A DNA stretch of 15,410 bases from Bordetella parapertussis (GTDB taxonomy: Bacteria; Pseudomonadota; Gammaproteobacteria; Burkholderiales; Burkholderiaceae_B). Under the pieces are notes generated by a model. That model ran no database searches. It was not told the origin of the DNA and saw nothing but the letters and a program-made list of their open reading frames with translations. The translations under genes and the position numbers were made by a program. Of this stretch, positions 7,054-15,395 are shown piece by piece. The stretch spans positions 1 through 15,410 of the forward strand of contig CAMBPA010000003.1 in assembly GCA_945869355.1 (NCBI GenBank), written 5' to 3'. The stretch's first letter is position 1, and each line of letters starts with the position of its first letter.

Positions 7054-7710
7054 TTAAGGGTTCCAGTCTACAAAATTCCGGTAAAGACGCAAACCCGAAT
7101 CAGCACTTTTTTCGGGGTGAAACTGTACGGCAAAGATATTTTCGTGTGCAACAGCGCAGGTAAACAGCACGCCGTACTGGCTCTGACCCACGGTTACCGC
7201 AGGGTCGGTCGGCGCAGCGTAGTAACTATGTACAAAATAAAACGGCGTGGAATCGACAATGCCTGCCCAAAGCGCATGGGAGCGTGTTTGACGAACAGGA
7301 TTCCAACCCATGTGCGGGACTTTGAGTCGGCTGGCACGATCGGTTTGTACGCTGAATTGTTCTGCAAAGAGCGGCCCACTGAAGCGTTTGACTTCGCCTT
7401 TGAAAATACCCAGGCTTGCTGTATTGCCTTCGTCGCTGCGTTCAAAGAGCATTTGTTCGCCGACACAAACACCCAGCAAAGGTTTGTTGCGCGCGGCGCG
7501 CACGACTGCCTCGCGCAAGCCAGCTTCGTCTAGCGTGCGCATGCAGTCTGACATCGCACCTTGCCCAGGAAACACGACGCGATCCGCCGCGTCAATGTCT
7601 TGCGCGCGCTTGCACAGACGAATATCAGCCTCAGGCGCCGCGTGGCGCAAGGCCCGTTCGACGGAGTGGTAGTTGCCCATGCCGTAATCGACGATGGCAA
7701 TGGAGGTCAT
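7054..7710 (-). CDS. hisH: Imidazole glycerol phosphate synthase glutaminase subunit HisH
   Basis: 218 residues, class I glutamine amidotransferase. It releases ammonia from glutamine and passes it to HisF. The triad is complete: C82 in GVCVGEQ, then H198 and E200 in QFHPEKS. N-terminal IVDYGMGN and the FPGQGAM oxyanion-region motif are typical. The start lies three bases after the hisB stop, with no gene between them; in some Burkholderiales marC sits here. The length is normal. Confidence 0.97.
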   Translation of the reverse strand: MTSIAIVDYGMGNYHSVERALRHAAPEADIRLCKRAQDIDAADRVVFPGQGAMSDCMRTLDEAGLREAVVRAARNKPLLGVCVGEQMLFERSDEGNTASLGIFKGEVKRFSGPLFAEQFSVQTDRASRLKVPHMGWNPVRQTRSHALWAGIVDSTPFYFVHSYYAAPTDPAVTVGQSQYGVLFTCAVAHENIFAVQFHPEKSADSGLRLYRNFVDWNP

Positions 7711-7713
7711 AGG

Positions 7714-8301
7714 CTAGAGCACGCCCTTGGTCGAAGGCACCACGCCAGCAATCCGTGGGTCGAGCTCGAGCGCCATACGCAGTGCGCGTCCAGTTGCTTT
7801 GAAAATCGTTTCGCACTGGTGATGTGCGTTGACGCCGCGCAGGTTGTCGATGTGCATCGTCAACAGAGCGTGGTTCACGAGTCCTTGGAAGAACTCGATC
7901 GTCAGATCCACATCAAAGTTACCCACGCGTGCACGGGTAAACGGAACATGAAACTGCAACCCGGGACGACCAGAAAAGTCGACCACCACGCGTGAGAGCG
8001 CTTCGTCAAGGGGCACATAGGCGTGACCGTAACGACGAATGCCCGCTTTATCGCCAACAGCCTTCGCGATTGCTTGGCCAAGCGTGATCCCCACATCTTC
8101 CACGGTGTGGTGTGCATCAATGTGCAAATCACCTTCTGCATGAATGTCGAGATCGATCAAGCCATGGCGCGCGATCTGGTCAAGCATGTGATCGAGGAAT
8201 GGCACGCCGGTATTGAGTTTCTGGCGGCCGGTGCCATCTAAGTTGATCGCTACGCGAATACGCGTTTCGTTTGTGTTGCGGGTAATTTCTGCAGTACGCA
8301 T
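7714..8301 (-). CDS. hisB: Imidazoleglycerol-phosphate dehydratase HisB
   Basis: 195 residues from the ATG at 8301, the usual length of the single-domain enzyme. It dehydrates IGP to imidazole acetol phosphate, the sixth step. Metal-binding motifs are present: H38 in [14 protein letters not shown] at 62-69, and the later [12 protein letters not shown] repeat. The phosphatase domain fused to HisB in enterobacteria is absent, so histidinol phosphatase must be encoded elsewhere. An in-frame ATG at 8319 is an alternative start adding six residues. The frame is open to 8448, but that part overlaps the hisD end and has no HisB character. The 70-base gap to hisD holds no trace of hisC. Confidence 0.96.
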   Translation of the reverse strand: MRTAEITRNTNETRIRVAINLDGTGRQKLNTGVPFLDHMLDQIARHGLIDLDIHAEGDLHIDAHHTVEDVGITLGQAIAKAVGDKAGIRRYGHAYVPLDEALSRVVVDFSGRPGLQFHVPFTRARVGNFDVDLTIEFFQGLVNHALLTMHIDNLRGVNAHHQCETIFKATGRALRMALELDPRIAGVVPSTKGVL

Positions 8302-8371
8302 GTCGTGCACTCGTGTCATCGGACTCGATATTGTATGGCGGTCTGGGTCGTTTATGACTGGTGTAGGCCGA

Positions 8372-9676
8372 TTACTTACCTGTGAGCCGGAAACTAGCGC
8401 TGGCGGCATGCGCAGATAGTCCCTCTCCCAAGGCGAGCTCATTGGCAATTTTGCCCAATGTTTGCGCCCCGGCGGCAGACACGTGGATCAGGCTCGAGCG
8501 TTTTTGGAAGTCGTAGACCCCTAAGGGTGAGGAAAATCGCGCGGTGCGTGACGTGGGCAACACATGATTAGGTCCGGCACAATAGTCGCCGAGCGCTTCG
8601 GAGCTGTACGCCCCCATAAAAATAGCGCCAGCGTGACGCAAATGGGGCAGCCATTGCTCGGGCTGTTCGGTAGAGACCTCAAGGTGTTCGGGGGCGATAC
8701 GGTTGCTGATCTCGCAAGCTTCGGCGAGGTCGCGCACATGAATCAGAGCGCCACGATCGCGCAGACTCGTGCGAATAATGTCCGCGCGTGGCATGGTGGG
8801 CAACAGACGCGCGATCGAAGCCTCAACGGCGTCAAGATAGTGTGCATCCGGGCAAAGCAAGATTGCTTGAGCCAGCTCGTCGTGTTCTGCCTGTGAAAAC
8901 AGATCCATGGCGATCCAGTCGGCGGGCGTCTTACCGTCACAAATAATCAAAATTTCACTTGGCCCAGCGATCATATCGATCCCGACCGTGCCAAACACGC
9001 GTCGTTTGGCGGCGGCAACGTAGGCATTGCCCGGCCCTACGATCTTGTCAACCGCAGGGACGGTCTCAGTGCCGTAGGCCAGGGCGCCAACCGCTTGGGC
9101 GCCACCGATCGCAAAACAACGATCGACGCCGGCAATCGCTGCCGCAGCCAACACCATGGCGTTGCGCTGGCCATGTGGCGTGGGAGTGACCATAATGACT
9201 TCGGACACACCCGCTACCTTGGCGGGGATTGCATTCATCAGGACCGACGAGGGATAGGCAGCTTTGCCACCGGGGACGTAGAGGCCGACGCGATCTAAAG
9301 GCGTAATTTGTTGCCCCAGCTTGGTGCCGTCTTGCTCGACATAAGACCAGCTCTCTTGGCGCTGGTGGTCGTGGTAGGCGCGCACGCGCGCCGCGGCAAC
9401 CTCAAGCGCTTTTCTCTGGGAAGCTGGTAAGTTTGTAAGCGCTTGCTCCCACGCTTGTCTTGGTATTTCAAGGGCCGAAACGTTAGCCGCATTGACTTGG
9501 TCAAACTGATTGGTGAGTTCGAGCAGGGCAGCGTCACCTTCGCGGCGCACGCGTTGCAAGATACGAGCCGTGACGGCTTCGATCGCATCGTCTTGCTCTG
9601 CATCAAATGCCAGTAGTTTTTTGAGCGTGGCCTCAAAGTCCGGCGCCGATGATTTCAGCTTAGTGATCGTCGCCAT
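8372..9676 (-). CDS. hisD: Histidinol dehydrogenase HisD
   Basis: 434 residues, zinc-dependent and NAD-linked. It oxidises histidinol twice to histidine, the last pathway steps. Zinc ligands are Q262 and H265 (SQAEHDE), D364 (GDYCAGPNH) and H423 (SAHAAS). The catalytic E330-H331 pair lies in APEHLEV. The [15 protein letters not shown] and [13 protein letters not shown] segments are diagnostic. It starts two bases after the hisG stop. The next his gene is hisB, not hisC, after a 70-base gap. Confidence 0.97.
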   Translation of the reverse strand: MATITKLKSSAPDFEATLKKLLAFDAEQDDAIEAVTARILQRVRREGDAALLELTNQFDQVNAANVSALEIPRQAWEQALTNLPASQRKALEVAAARVRAYHDHQRQESWSYVEQDGTKLGQQITPLDRVGLYVPGGKAAYPSSVLMNAIPAKVAGVSEVIMVTPTPHGQRNAMVLAAAAIAGVDRCFAIGGAQAVGALAYGTETVPAVDKIVGPGNAYVAAAKRRVFGTVGIDMIAGPSEILIICDGKTPADWIAMDLFSQAEHDELAQAILLCPDAHYLDAVEASIARLLPTMPRADIIRTSLRDRGALIHVRDLAEACEISNRIAPEHLEVSTEQPEQWLPHLRHAGAIFMGAYSSEALGDYCAGPNHVLPTSRTARFSSPLGVYDFQKRSSLIHVSAAGAQTLGKIANELALGEGLSAHAASASFRLTGK

Positions 9677-9678
9677 AG

Positions 9679-10350
9679 TTACCCGCGGCTCGCACGTTCG
9701 AAGGCATCAAGAAGGGGTTGCAATTGCATGTGACGAGTTTTTAGCGCCGCGCGGTTCACAACCAACCGAGATGAAATTGGCATGATGTCCTCAACAGCGA
9801 CCAGATCGTTCGCCTTGAGTGTATTGCCGGTTGAAACAAGATCGACGATCGCATCGGCTAAGCCGACGAGCGGCGCCAGCTCCATGGAGCCATAGAGCTT
9901 AATGAGATCGACATAGACCCCTTTGGCCGCAAAGTGCTCGCGGGCCGCTTGCGTGTATTTTGTGGCGACACGCAAACGTGCGCCTTGATGCACGGCAGCG
10001 CTGTAATCAAAGCCTTTGCGCACGGCAACGGACAATCGGCACTTTGCAATATTCAGATCAATCGGTTGGTACAGGCCGCCGGGGTGCTGTGCCGCGTGCT
10101 CGATGAGCACGTCTTGACCCGCAATGCCGAGATCTGCCGCGCCGTACTCAACATAGGTCGGGACATCAGAAGCGCGCACGATAATTAAGCGCAAATTCGG
10201 ATCGCTTGTCGCGATAATGAGTTTGCGGGATTGCTCGGGATTTTCGCTCACGCGTATACCCGCCGCCTCCAGAAGAGGCAGTGTTTCGTCAAAAATGCGC
10301 CCTTTTGAGAGCGCCATCGTCAGTGGCCGATCGAGCGCTTGCGTGCTCAT
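9679..10350 (-). CDS. hisG: ATP phosphoribosyltransferase, short form HisG
   Basis: 223 residues, the short form. It condenses ATP with PRPP, the committed and feedback-controlled first step. The motifs [13 protein letters not shown] ([16 protein letters not shown]), [11 protein letters not shown] and the PRPP loop region [19 protein letters not shown] are visible. The C-terminal ACT-like regulatory domain of long HisG is missing, so by family rule it needs HisZ for activity and histidine inhibition; hisZ is not in this window. The 10 bases after murA include AGGA six bases before the ATG. It opens the his gene run but follows murA too closely to have an obvious promoter of its own. Confidence 0.97.
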   Translation of the reverse strand: MSTQALDRPLTMALSKGRIFDETLPLLEAAGIRVSENPEQSRKLIIATSDPNLRLIIVRASDVPTYVEYGAADLGIAGQDVLIEHAAQHPGGLYQPIDLNIAKCRLSVAVRKGFDYSAAVHQGARLRVATKYTQAAREHFAAKGVYVDLIKLYGSMELAPLVGLADAIVDLVSTGNTLKANDLVAVEDIMPISSRLVVNRAALKTRHMQLQPLLDAFERASRG

Positions 10351-10360
10351 GAGGTTTCCT

Positions 10361-11617
10361 TCAACTTGAAATTCGTTCGATGTTAGCGCCTATGGCCCTA
10401 AGTTTGTGCTCCATACGCTCATACCCACGGTCCAAATGATAGATTCGCTCAACGAGCGTCTCGCCTTCTGCTGCGAGCCCGGCGATCACTAGGCTGGCCG
10501 AAGCACGCAAATCTGTGGCCATCACTGTCGCGCCAGACAATTTTTGCACGCCGCGAACGACCGCTGTGTGTCCGTCGATATCGATGTTTGCGCCAAGGCG
10601 CAAGAGCTCTTGGACGTGCATGTAACGATTTTCAAAAATCGTCTCTACGATAACCGAGGTGCCTTCAGCAATCGTATTGAGGGCCATGAGCTGGGCCTGC
10701 ATGTCCGTGGCAAAGCCGGGGTACTCGTGTGTACGAAAGTTGACCGCACGCGGCCGCTTATGCATGGAGGCCTGTATCCAATCATCGCCGCAGGTGATGC
10801 TCAGGCCTGCTTCGGTGAGCTTTGCAAGGGTGGCCCCCATTGTTTGGGGGGCGGCTTGGCGCAGGATGATGTCGCCCCCTGCTGCGCCCACCGCGCAAAG
10901 AAAGCTCCCGGCCTCAATACGATCTGCAATAACGGTATGGGTGGCCCCATGCAAGGCGTCGACCCCGTCGATCACAATACGGTCGGTGCCATGCCCTTTG
11001 ATGCGGGCGCCCATTTTGATGAGTAGCTCGGCCAAATCGACGACTTCGGGTTCACGCGCGGCATTTTCCAAAACGGTTTGGCCTTGCGCCAGCACGGCTG
11101 CCATCATTAAGTTTTCGGTCCCGGTGACCGTTACCATGTCGGTCCGGATCACGGCACCTTGCAGCCGCTTGGCTTTTGCCACAACGAAACCATGCTCGAT
11201 GCGGATATCCGCTCCGAGTGCCGCCAAGCCACGGATGTGTTGGTCGACGGGGCGCTGTCCGATCGCACAGCCGCCCGGCAAGCTCACGCGGGCTTCACCA
11301 AAACGTGCGAGCAAGGGACCGAGCACTAGGATCGACGCACGCATGGTCTTGACCAGTTCGTAGGGCGCTTCAAGTGCAGTAAGTTGATCAGCAGTGATGC
11401 TGACCGTGTTGCCGGCATCGCGATCGCAGCGCACGCCCATCTGACCAAGCAGCTTGAGCGTGGTTGAAATGTCGTTGAGGCGGGGGACATTTTTTAGCGT
11501 GATGGTGTCTGCGGTGAGTAGGCCCGCACACAAAATCGGCAGCGCTGCGTTTTTCGCTCCCGAGACGTTGATCTCGCCCTTAAGTTGATTGCCGCCTGTA
11601 ATGCGCAACTTATCCAT
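10361..11617 (-). CDS. murA: UDP-N-acetylglucosamine 1-carboxyvinyltransferase MurA
   Basis: 418 residues, standard length. It adds the enolpyruvyl group of PEP to UDP-GlcNAc, the first committed step of peptidoglycan synthesis, in the cytoplasm. The catalytic cysteine is present as C117 in [13 protein letters not shown] (C115 in E. coli), so it should be the fosfomycin-sensitive type. The N-terminal SGAKNAALP with K22 is intact. Its ATG overlaps the ibaG stop by one base (TAATG), with GGAA upstream, and hisG follows after 10 bases. The ibaG-murA pair is the same order as in E. coli. Confidence 0.97.
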   Translation of the reverse strand: MDKLRITGGNQLKGEINVSGAKNAALPILCAGLLTADTITLKNVPRLNDISTTLKLLGQMGVRCDRDAGNTVSITADQLTALEAPYELVKTMRASILVLGPLLARFGEARVSLPGGCAIGQRPVDQHIRGLAALGADIRIEHGFVVAKAKRLQGAVIRTDMVTVTGTENLMMAAVLAQGQTVLENAAREPEVVDLAELLIKMGARIKGHGTDRIVIDGVDALHGATHTVIADRIEAGSFLCAVGAAGGDIILRQAAPQTMGATLAKLTEAGLSITCGDDWIQASMHKRPRAVNFRTHEYPGFATDMQAQLMALNTIAEGTSVIVETIFENRYMHVQELLRLGANIDIDGHTAVVRGVQKLSGATVMATDLRASASLVIAGLAAEGETLVERIYHLDRGYERMEHKLRAIGANIERISS

Positions 11618-11859
11618 TAGCGATTTCCGTTGAACTCTTCAGGAGTCAGTGTCTGCATGGAGAGTGCGTGGATCTCTTGCTTCATGCGGTCGCCCAGTGC
11701 GGCATACACAAGTTGGTGACGCGCAATCAGACGCTTGCCTGCAAACGCAGCACATACGATGACCGCCTCGAAATGGGCGCCGTCACCGGTCACTTCAATA
11801 TGTTCGCAGTCCAGACCATCGGCGATATAGGTACGAATGTTTTCTGGGGTGGGCAGCAT
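11617..11859 (-). CDS. ibaG: BolA-family protein IbaG
   Basis: 80 residues from the ATG at 11859. BolA-family fold with GDGAHFEA around residues 25-32, RHQLVY at 47-52 and the C-terminal [14 protein letters not shown]. Family members bind monothiol glutaredoxin and share a [2Fe-2S] cluster. IbaG also lies next to murA and mla genes in E. coli and is tied to acid stress. The frame is open to an ATG at 11898, but the extra 13 residues overlap the permease gene. [12 protein letters not shown] is the usual start, and AGGA lies about 11 bases upstream, a rather long spacing. The gene lies 16 bases after the permease and overlaps murA by one base. Confidence 0.92.
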   Translation of the reverse strand: MLPTPENIRTYIADGLDCEHIEVTGDGAHFEAVIVCAAFAGKRLIARHQLVYAALGDRMKQEIHALSMQTLTPEEFNGNR

Positions 11860-11875
11860 AGTAGTCAACGTCCTT

Positions 11876-12667
11876 TTAAGTTCTAAGTTTGTAGCCATTG
11901 CCCAGGAGTCTTAAGGCAAAGAGAGTCAGCACACCAAATACTCCCGCGACAACAGCTAGGCTATGCCAGGGCGATACATCCGCCACCCCAAAAAAACCGT
12001 ATCGAAAGCCATCGATGGTGTAGAACAAGGGATTCCAGTGTGATACATGTTGCCAAAAAGCGGGCAAGGAGTGTATGGAATAAAAAACACCAGATAGAAA
12101 TGTAGCAGGCATGATCAAAAAGTTTTGAAAGGCCGCCAGTTGATCGAATTTTTCGGAAGTCAGCCCTGCAATCAGGCCAAGGATTGACATAATGCCGCAA
12201 GAAAGCACCGCAAACACAATCATCCAGGCTGGGTGCTTAATCGAGAGTGGTGCAAAGTAAAGCGACACAAGCCACACGCAGGCCCCGACCGCGATACCGC
12301 GCATGATACCCGCCAGCACATAGGCACTAAAAAATTCGCGGTGCGTAATCGGTGGCAGCAGCACAAAAACGAGGTTGCCTGTCACACGACTTTGAATGAG
12401 CGAAGAGGATGGGTTTGCAAAGGCGTTTTGCAACATGCTCATCATCGTGAGGCCGGGAATGAGAAAAGCGGTGTAGGGCACGCTGCCGTAAACTTGCACG
12501 CGATCTTGCAACACTTGAGCGAAGATCACCAAATACAGTAACGCTGTAATGACGGGCGCAGCAATCGTCTGAAAACCAACTTTCCAAAAACGCAGTAATT
12601 CCTTGCCCAGCAGCGTTGGAAATCCTGAGCCTGCCCCAGCGCGTACGGTAAGAACAGGTGTGCTCAT
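11876..12667 (-). CDS. ABC-2 type transport permease (YadH-like)
   Basis: 263 residues. About six hydrophobic segments are seen (roughly 33-52, 65-83, 115-138, 148-170, 180-198 and 237-254). The NPLFYTIDGFRYGF stretch (212-225) matches the C-terminal motif of ABC-2 permeases. This is the membrane half of an exporter with the ATPase encoded immediately upstream; the start overlaps the ATPase stop as ATGA. Closest by character to E. coli YadH. The substrate is unknown. Its position between mlaC and ibaG-murA suggests an envelope component, but this is guilt by association only. Confidence 0.9.
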   Translation of the reverse strand: MSTPVLTVRAGAGSGFPTLLGKELLRFWKVGFQTIAAPVITALLYLVIFAQVLQDRVQVYGSVPYTAFLIPGLTMMSMLQNAFANPSSSLIQSRVTGNLVFVLLPPITHREFFSAYVLAGIMRGIAVGACVWLVSLYFAPLSIKHPAWMIVFAVLSCGIMSILGLIAGLTSEKFDQLAAFQNFLIMPATFLSGVFYSIHSLPAFWQHVSHWNPLFYTIDGFRYGFFGVADVSPWHSLAVVAGVFGVLTLFALRLLGNGYKLRT

Positions 12668-13455
12668 GCGAGGGCCCCCAATGTATTTTCGTCATCAGCA
12701 TTCATGATCTGCACGAAAGCTTGTTCCAGATTTCCCCCGGCACGCGCGAGCAGAACCTGCGTCCTGTCTAGGGCAACCAGTTTGCCGCGCTTGAGCATGG
12801 CGATACGGCTACAGAGCGCTTGGGCTTCTTCAAGATAATGCGTGGTCAAAAGAATGGTGTGGCCGTCCCGATTGAGTCGAGAAATAAACTCCCACAAACT
12901 TCGACGCAGATCTACGTCTACACCAGCAGTGGGCTCATCCAAAATAATGACAGGCGGACGATGGACCAAGGCTTGCGCGACCAACACCCGGCGTTTCATC
13001 CCGCCCGATAGGGCACGCATGTTTTCATCGGCCTTGTCGGTAAGACCGAGGTTAGCCAAGATTTCATCGATCCAGTCGTCATTGCGGCGAAAGCCAAAAT
13101 AGCCAGATTGAATGCGTAGTGTTTCACGCAAGGTAAAAAACGGATCGTAGACGAGCTCTTGTGGCACGACTCCGAGCGAGCGCCGGGCAGCTTGGTAATC
13201 CGTGACGACATCATGCCCGCAGATGCTCGCACGACCACTGGTGGGCCGGCTTAATCCAGCTAGAACCGAGATGAGAGTGGTCTTGCCCGCGCCGTTAGGC
13301 CCAAGCAGTGCAAAAAACTCTCCGTGATCGACGGTGAACGAAATATCGTTGAGGGCCTGAAACCCAGGGCCCGTTGGCGGCATAAACAAACCGCGCCAGC
13401 CCATTGCACGCGGCGCATAGGTTTTTGAAACGTGGTCGAGAGAAACAGCATACAT
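12664..13455 (-). CDS. ABC transporter ATP-binding protein (YadG-like)
   Basis: 263 residues. Complete nucleotide-binding domain: Walker A GPNGAGKTT at 52-60, a Q-loop near Q99 in VVPQE, signature LSGGM at 149-153, Walker B VIILDEP at 169-175, and the H-loop H206 in LTTHYLEEAQ. The DEPTAGVD and HYLEEA features are those of ABC-2 exporter ATPases (DrrA/NatA/YadG group), not MlaF. A proline- and glycine-containing insert (about 14-33) sits between the first strand and ALNDISF. The gene begins only six bases after the mlaC stop with no clear ribosome-binding site, so re-initiation or coupling is likely. It pairs with the next gene. Confidence 0.93.
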   Translation of the reverse strand: MYAVSLDHVSKTYAPRAMGWRGLFMPPTGPGFQALNDISFTVDHGEFFALLGPNGAGKTTLISVLAGLSRPTSGRASICGHDVVTDYQAARRSLGVVPQELVYDPFFTLRETLRIQSGYFGFRRNDDWIDEILANLGLTDKADENMRALSGGMKRRVLVAQALVHRPPVIILDEPTAGVDVDLRRSLWEFISRLNRDGHTILLTTHYLEEAQALCSRIAMLKRGKLVALDRTQVLLARAGGNLEQAFVQIMNADDENTLGALA

Positions 13456-13461
13456 AAATTG

Positions 13462-14094
13462 TTATTGAGCTCGCTTGTTAAGTGCCGCGATCAGACCGTC
13501 GATGCCACTTTTATTAATTTCTTGTGTGAATTGGTTGCGATAGTTTTCGATGAGCCAGATGTTTTCAACGTTCAGATCATAAATTTTCCAACCATCGTTT
13601 GTTTTTTCAAGCCGATAGTCCAGCGCGATCGGTTGGGTATTGCTGCTTTGCATGACCTGGGATTTCACCACCACATCGGCGGCCGAAGCGTCGCCACGAA
13701 ACGCAAGCGTTTTCATTGCGGTGCCTGCATCGACGCGTGTAAATGCACCACTATAGGTGCGCGAGAGCGTGCCTCGAAATGCTTTAACAAGCGCCACTTT
13801 TTGTTCGGGCGTGGCATCGCGCCAGTTGCGCCCCGCTGCGAGACGCGTTGTTTTTTCAAAATTAACGTAGGGTAGGATCAGCTCATCGACGATTTGATTG
13901 ATACGAGCGGTATCCCCGGCCTTTACCGCAGCATCTGCCTTAAGTGTCGCGAGAACTTGATCGGCTACTTGCTGTACAAACTCGTTCGGAGGCCCCATCG
14001 CATTTGGCTTGGTTTGGGCGTGCGCAGGAACGCCAACCATCAGACCGATCAAGAGAGTGATAAAGGCAGAGAGGCGCAAAAAAGAAAGGGTCAT
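13462..14094 (-). CDS. mlaC: Periplasmic phospholipid-binding protein MlaC
   Basis: 210 residues. Cleavable signal peptide with a hydrophobic core at about 8-22 and an AHA cut site before Q27. The rest is an MlaC/Ttg2D domain, with VDELILPYVNFEKTTRLAAG and the GTLSRTYSGAF region typical. MlaC ferries phospholipids between the MlaA-porin complex in the outer membrane and the MlaFEDB complex in the inner membrane. It follows mlaA by 15 bases. The usual mlaB-like STAS gene does not follow; the ABC ATPase gene starts six bases after the stop. Confidence 0.95.
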   Translation of the reverse strand: MTLSFLRLSAFITLLIGLMVGVPAHAQTKPNAMGPPNEFVQQVADQVLATLKADAAVKAGDTARINQIVDELILPYVNFEKTTRLAAGRNWRDATPEQKVALVKAFRGTLSRTYSGAFTRVDAGTAMKTLAFRGDASAADVVVKSQVMQSSNTQPIALDYRLEKTNDGWKIYDLNVENIWLIENYRNQFTQEINKSGIDGLIAALNKRAQ

Positions 14095-14109
14095 GGTCGT
14101 TAAACCTTG

Positions 14110-14874
14110 CTATTTTTTATCAGTTGTTTCTGTTTCGACGTCTTCGTAGTTCGGCAGGGCTTCAGCGTCTGCACCCGGACCGCGAATCTGTGCGCTTCGA
14201 CGCTTCAGATAGGCGTCACGAATGAAGCTGTAGCGATCGATTGCGGTGCGGTCAATCACATTGGAAATATCGAGTAGCGCCTCACGTCTGACAACGGCCT
14301 CTAAGCCATAGAGTGAGTTCCTGAGGTCGATGTTGCTGACGGTTGAGCCCCAGCCGACTTGGTTGACGTAGAGGTCAACGATTTTCCCCGAGCCATCTCG
14401 TAGCGTCGATGCGCCAATAACAGGCAGCACGACATAGGGCCCAGCGCCAACACCCCAAACACCGAGCGTGACACCAAAATCATTTGGAATGCGCTGCGCA
14501 CCGCGTGCGCTCGCCAGATCAAGACAGCCCCCGAGGCCCGCAGTGGTGTTCAGCAGAATGCGACCCATGGTGTTGAGCGCATCCACTTGGCGACCTTGTA
14601 TGGCGCTATTGAACATCGACCAGACGTCGCCGATATTCAGAAAAATATTGTAGATACAGGTGCGTATAGGCCGGGGTGTAATGAACGCATAGGCCTCGGC
14701 GACAGGCTTGAAAACGGCACGATCAATGGTTTCATTGAGCTCAAACATCGCACGATTTGAGGCTTCGAGCGGATCGTTGGTGTTTGCTGACCCGCCTGAT
14801 TGCGTCGTAACACATCCCGTCAGTGCACACAGAGTAAAGACGCTTAACCAACGGAGTAGAGATGTTTTGTTCAT
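14110..14874 (-). CDS. mlaA: Outer-membrane lipoprotein MlaA (VacJ)
   Basis: 254 residues. Lipoprotein signal peptide with lipobox LTGC, lipidated at C21. The residue after the Cys is V, not D, so no inner-membrane retention signal. The MlaA domain begins at NDPLEASNRAMFELNE (33-48) and includes GGCLDLAS and GVWGVGAGPYVVLP. MlaA is a ring-shaped protein that removes misplaced phospholipids from the outer leaflet. In E. coli it is encoded apart from mlaFEDCB; here it sits between mlaD and mlaC, as in many betaproteobacteria. The C-terminus is acidic and Thr-rich. Confidence 0.96.
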   Translation of the reverse strand: MNKTSLLRWLSVFTLCALTGCVTTQSGGSANTNDPLEASNRAMFELNETIDRAVFKPVAEAYAFITPRPIRTCIYNIFLNIGDVWSMFNSAIQGRQVDALNTMGRILLNTTAGLGGCLDLASARGAQRIPNDFGVTLGVWGVGAGPYVVLPVIGASTLRDGSGKIVDLYVNQVGWGSTVSNIDLRNSLYGLEAVVRREALLDISNVIDRTAIDRYSFIRDAYLKRRSAQIRGPGADAEALPNYEDVETETTDKK

Positions 14875-14886
14875 AGGACGAAGGCG

Positions 14887-15381
14887 CTACTTTGCCGCAG
14901 GCGGCGTTGTGGCTTGGGGGCTGCCTTGCTTTTCGGCTTGGCCGTATAAAAACTGACTAATGAGACTTTCTAAGACGATCGCGCTTTGAGTGAGCTTGAT
15001 CGTGGCGCCTGCAGCCAGAGCGGCGTCATCGCCACCAGGCTCAAGACCGATGTACTGCTCGCCAAGAAGGCCTGAAGTCAGGATCTTTGCTGAGGAGTCC
15101 AGTGGAAACTGATAGGATTTTTGCATATGCAAGGTGACGACCGCCTGAAACGTCTTTTCGTCGAGCGTGATGGACGCGACGCGCCCCACTACAACGCCAG
15201 CGCTTTTGACAGGTGCTCGCACCTTTAGGCCGCCGATGTTGTCAAACTTGGCGGTCAGCGAATAAGTGGGTGCGAAGGAAAAGCTACTGAGGTTGCCCGC
15301 ACGCAGCGCGAGGAAGGTCAGGGCAATCGCCCCGAGCAACACGAAGAGCCCTACCCACCAATCTGTTTTTTCGTTGGACAT
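14887..15381 (-). CDS. mlaD: MCE-domain phospholipid transport protein MlaD
   Basis: 164 residues. One N-terminal membrane helix (about 9-27) precedes a single MCE domain (about 38-115) with FDNIGGLKVRAPVKSAGVVVG and LLGEQYIGLEPGG. MlaD forms a hexameric ring in the periplasm on the MlaFE transporter and exchanges lipids with MlaC. The tail is low-complexity, rich in Ala, Pro and Thr. GGAG lies seven bases before the ATG. The gene follows the end of probable mlaE by 14 bases and precedes mlaA by 12. Confidence 0.96.
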   Translation of the reverse strand: MSNEKTDWWVGLFVLLGAIALTFLALRAGNLSSFSFAPTYSLTAKFDNIGGLKVRAPVKSAGVVVGRVASITLDEKTFQAVVTLHMQKSYQFPLDSSAKILTSGLLGEQYIGLEPGGDDAALAAGATIKLTQSAIVLESLISQFLYGQAEKQGSPQATTPPAAK

Positions 15382-15395
15382 ATTTGACTCCGAAA

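Noticed and set aside
8302..8448. Upstream extension of the hisB frame by 49 residues to an ATG at 8448
   Set aside because: It overlaps the hisD 3' end, has no HisB homology character, and the ATG at 8301 gives the standard 195-residue enzyme.
10659..11363. 234-codon plus-strand open frame opposite murA
   Set aside because: It is an antisense shadow of a well-conserved gene. The translation is rich in Ala, Ser, Pro and Arg with no recognisable domain.
11860..11898. Longer ibaG start at 11898
   Set aside because: It overlaps the permease stop, and the 13 extra residues are not part of the BolA fold. The start at 11859 fits relatives.
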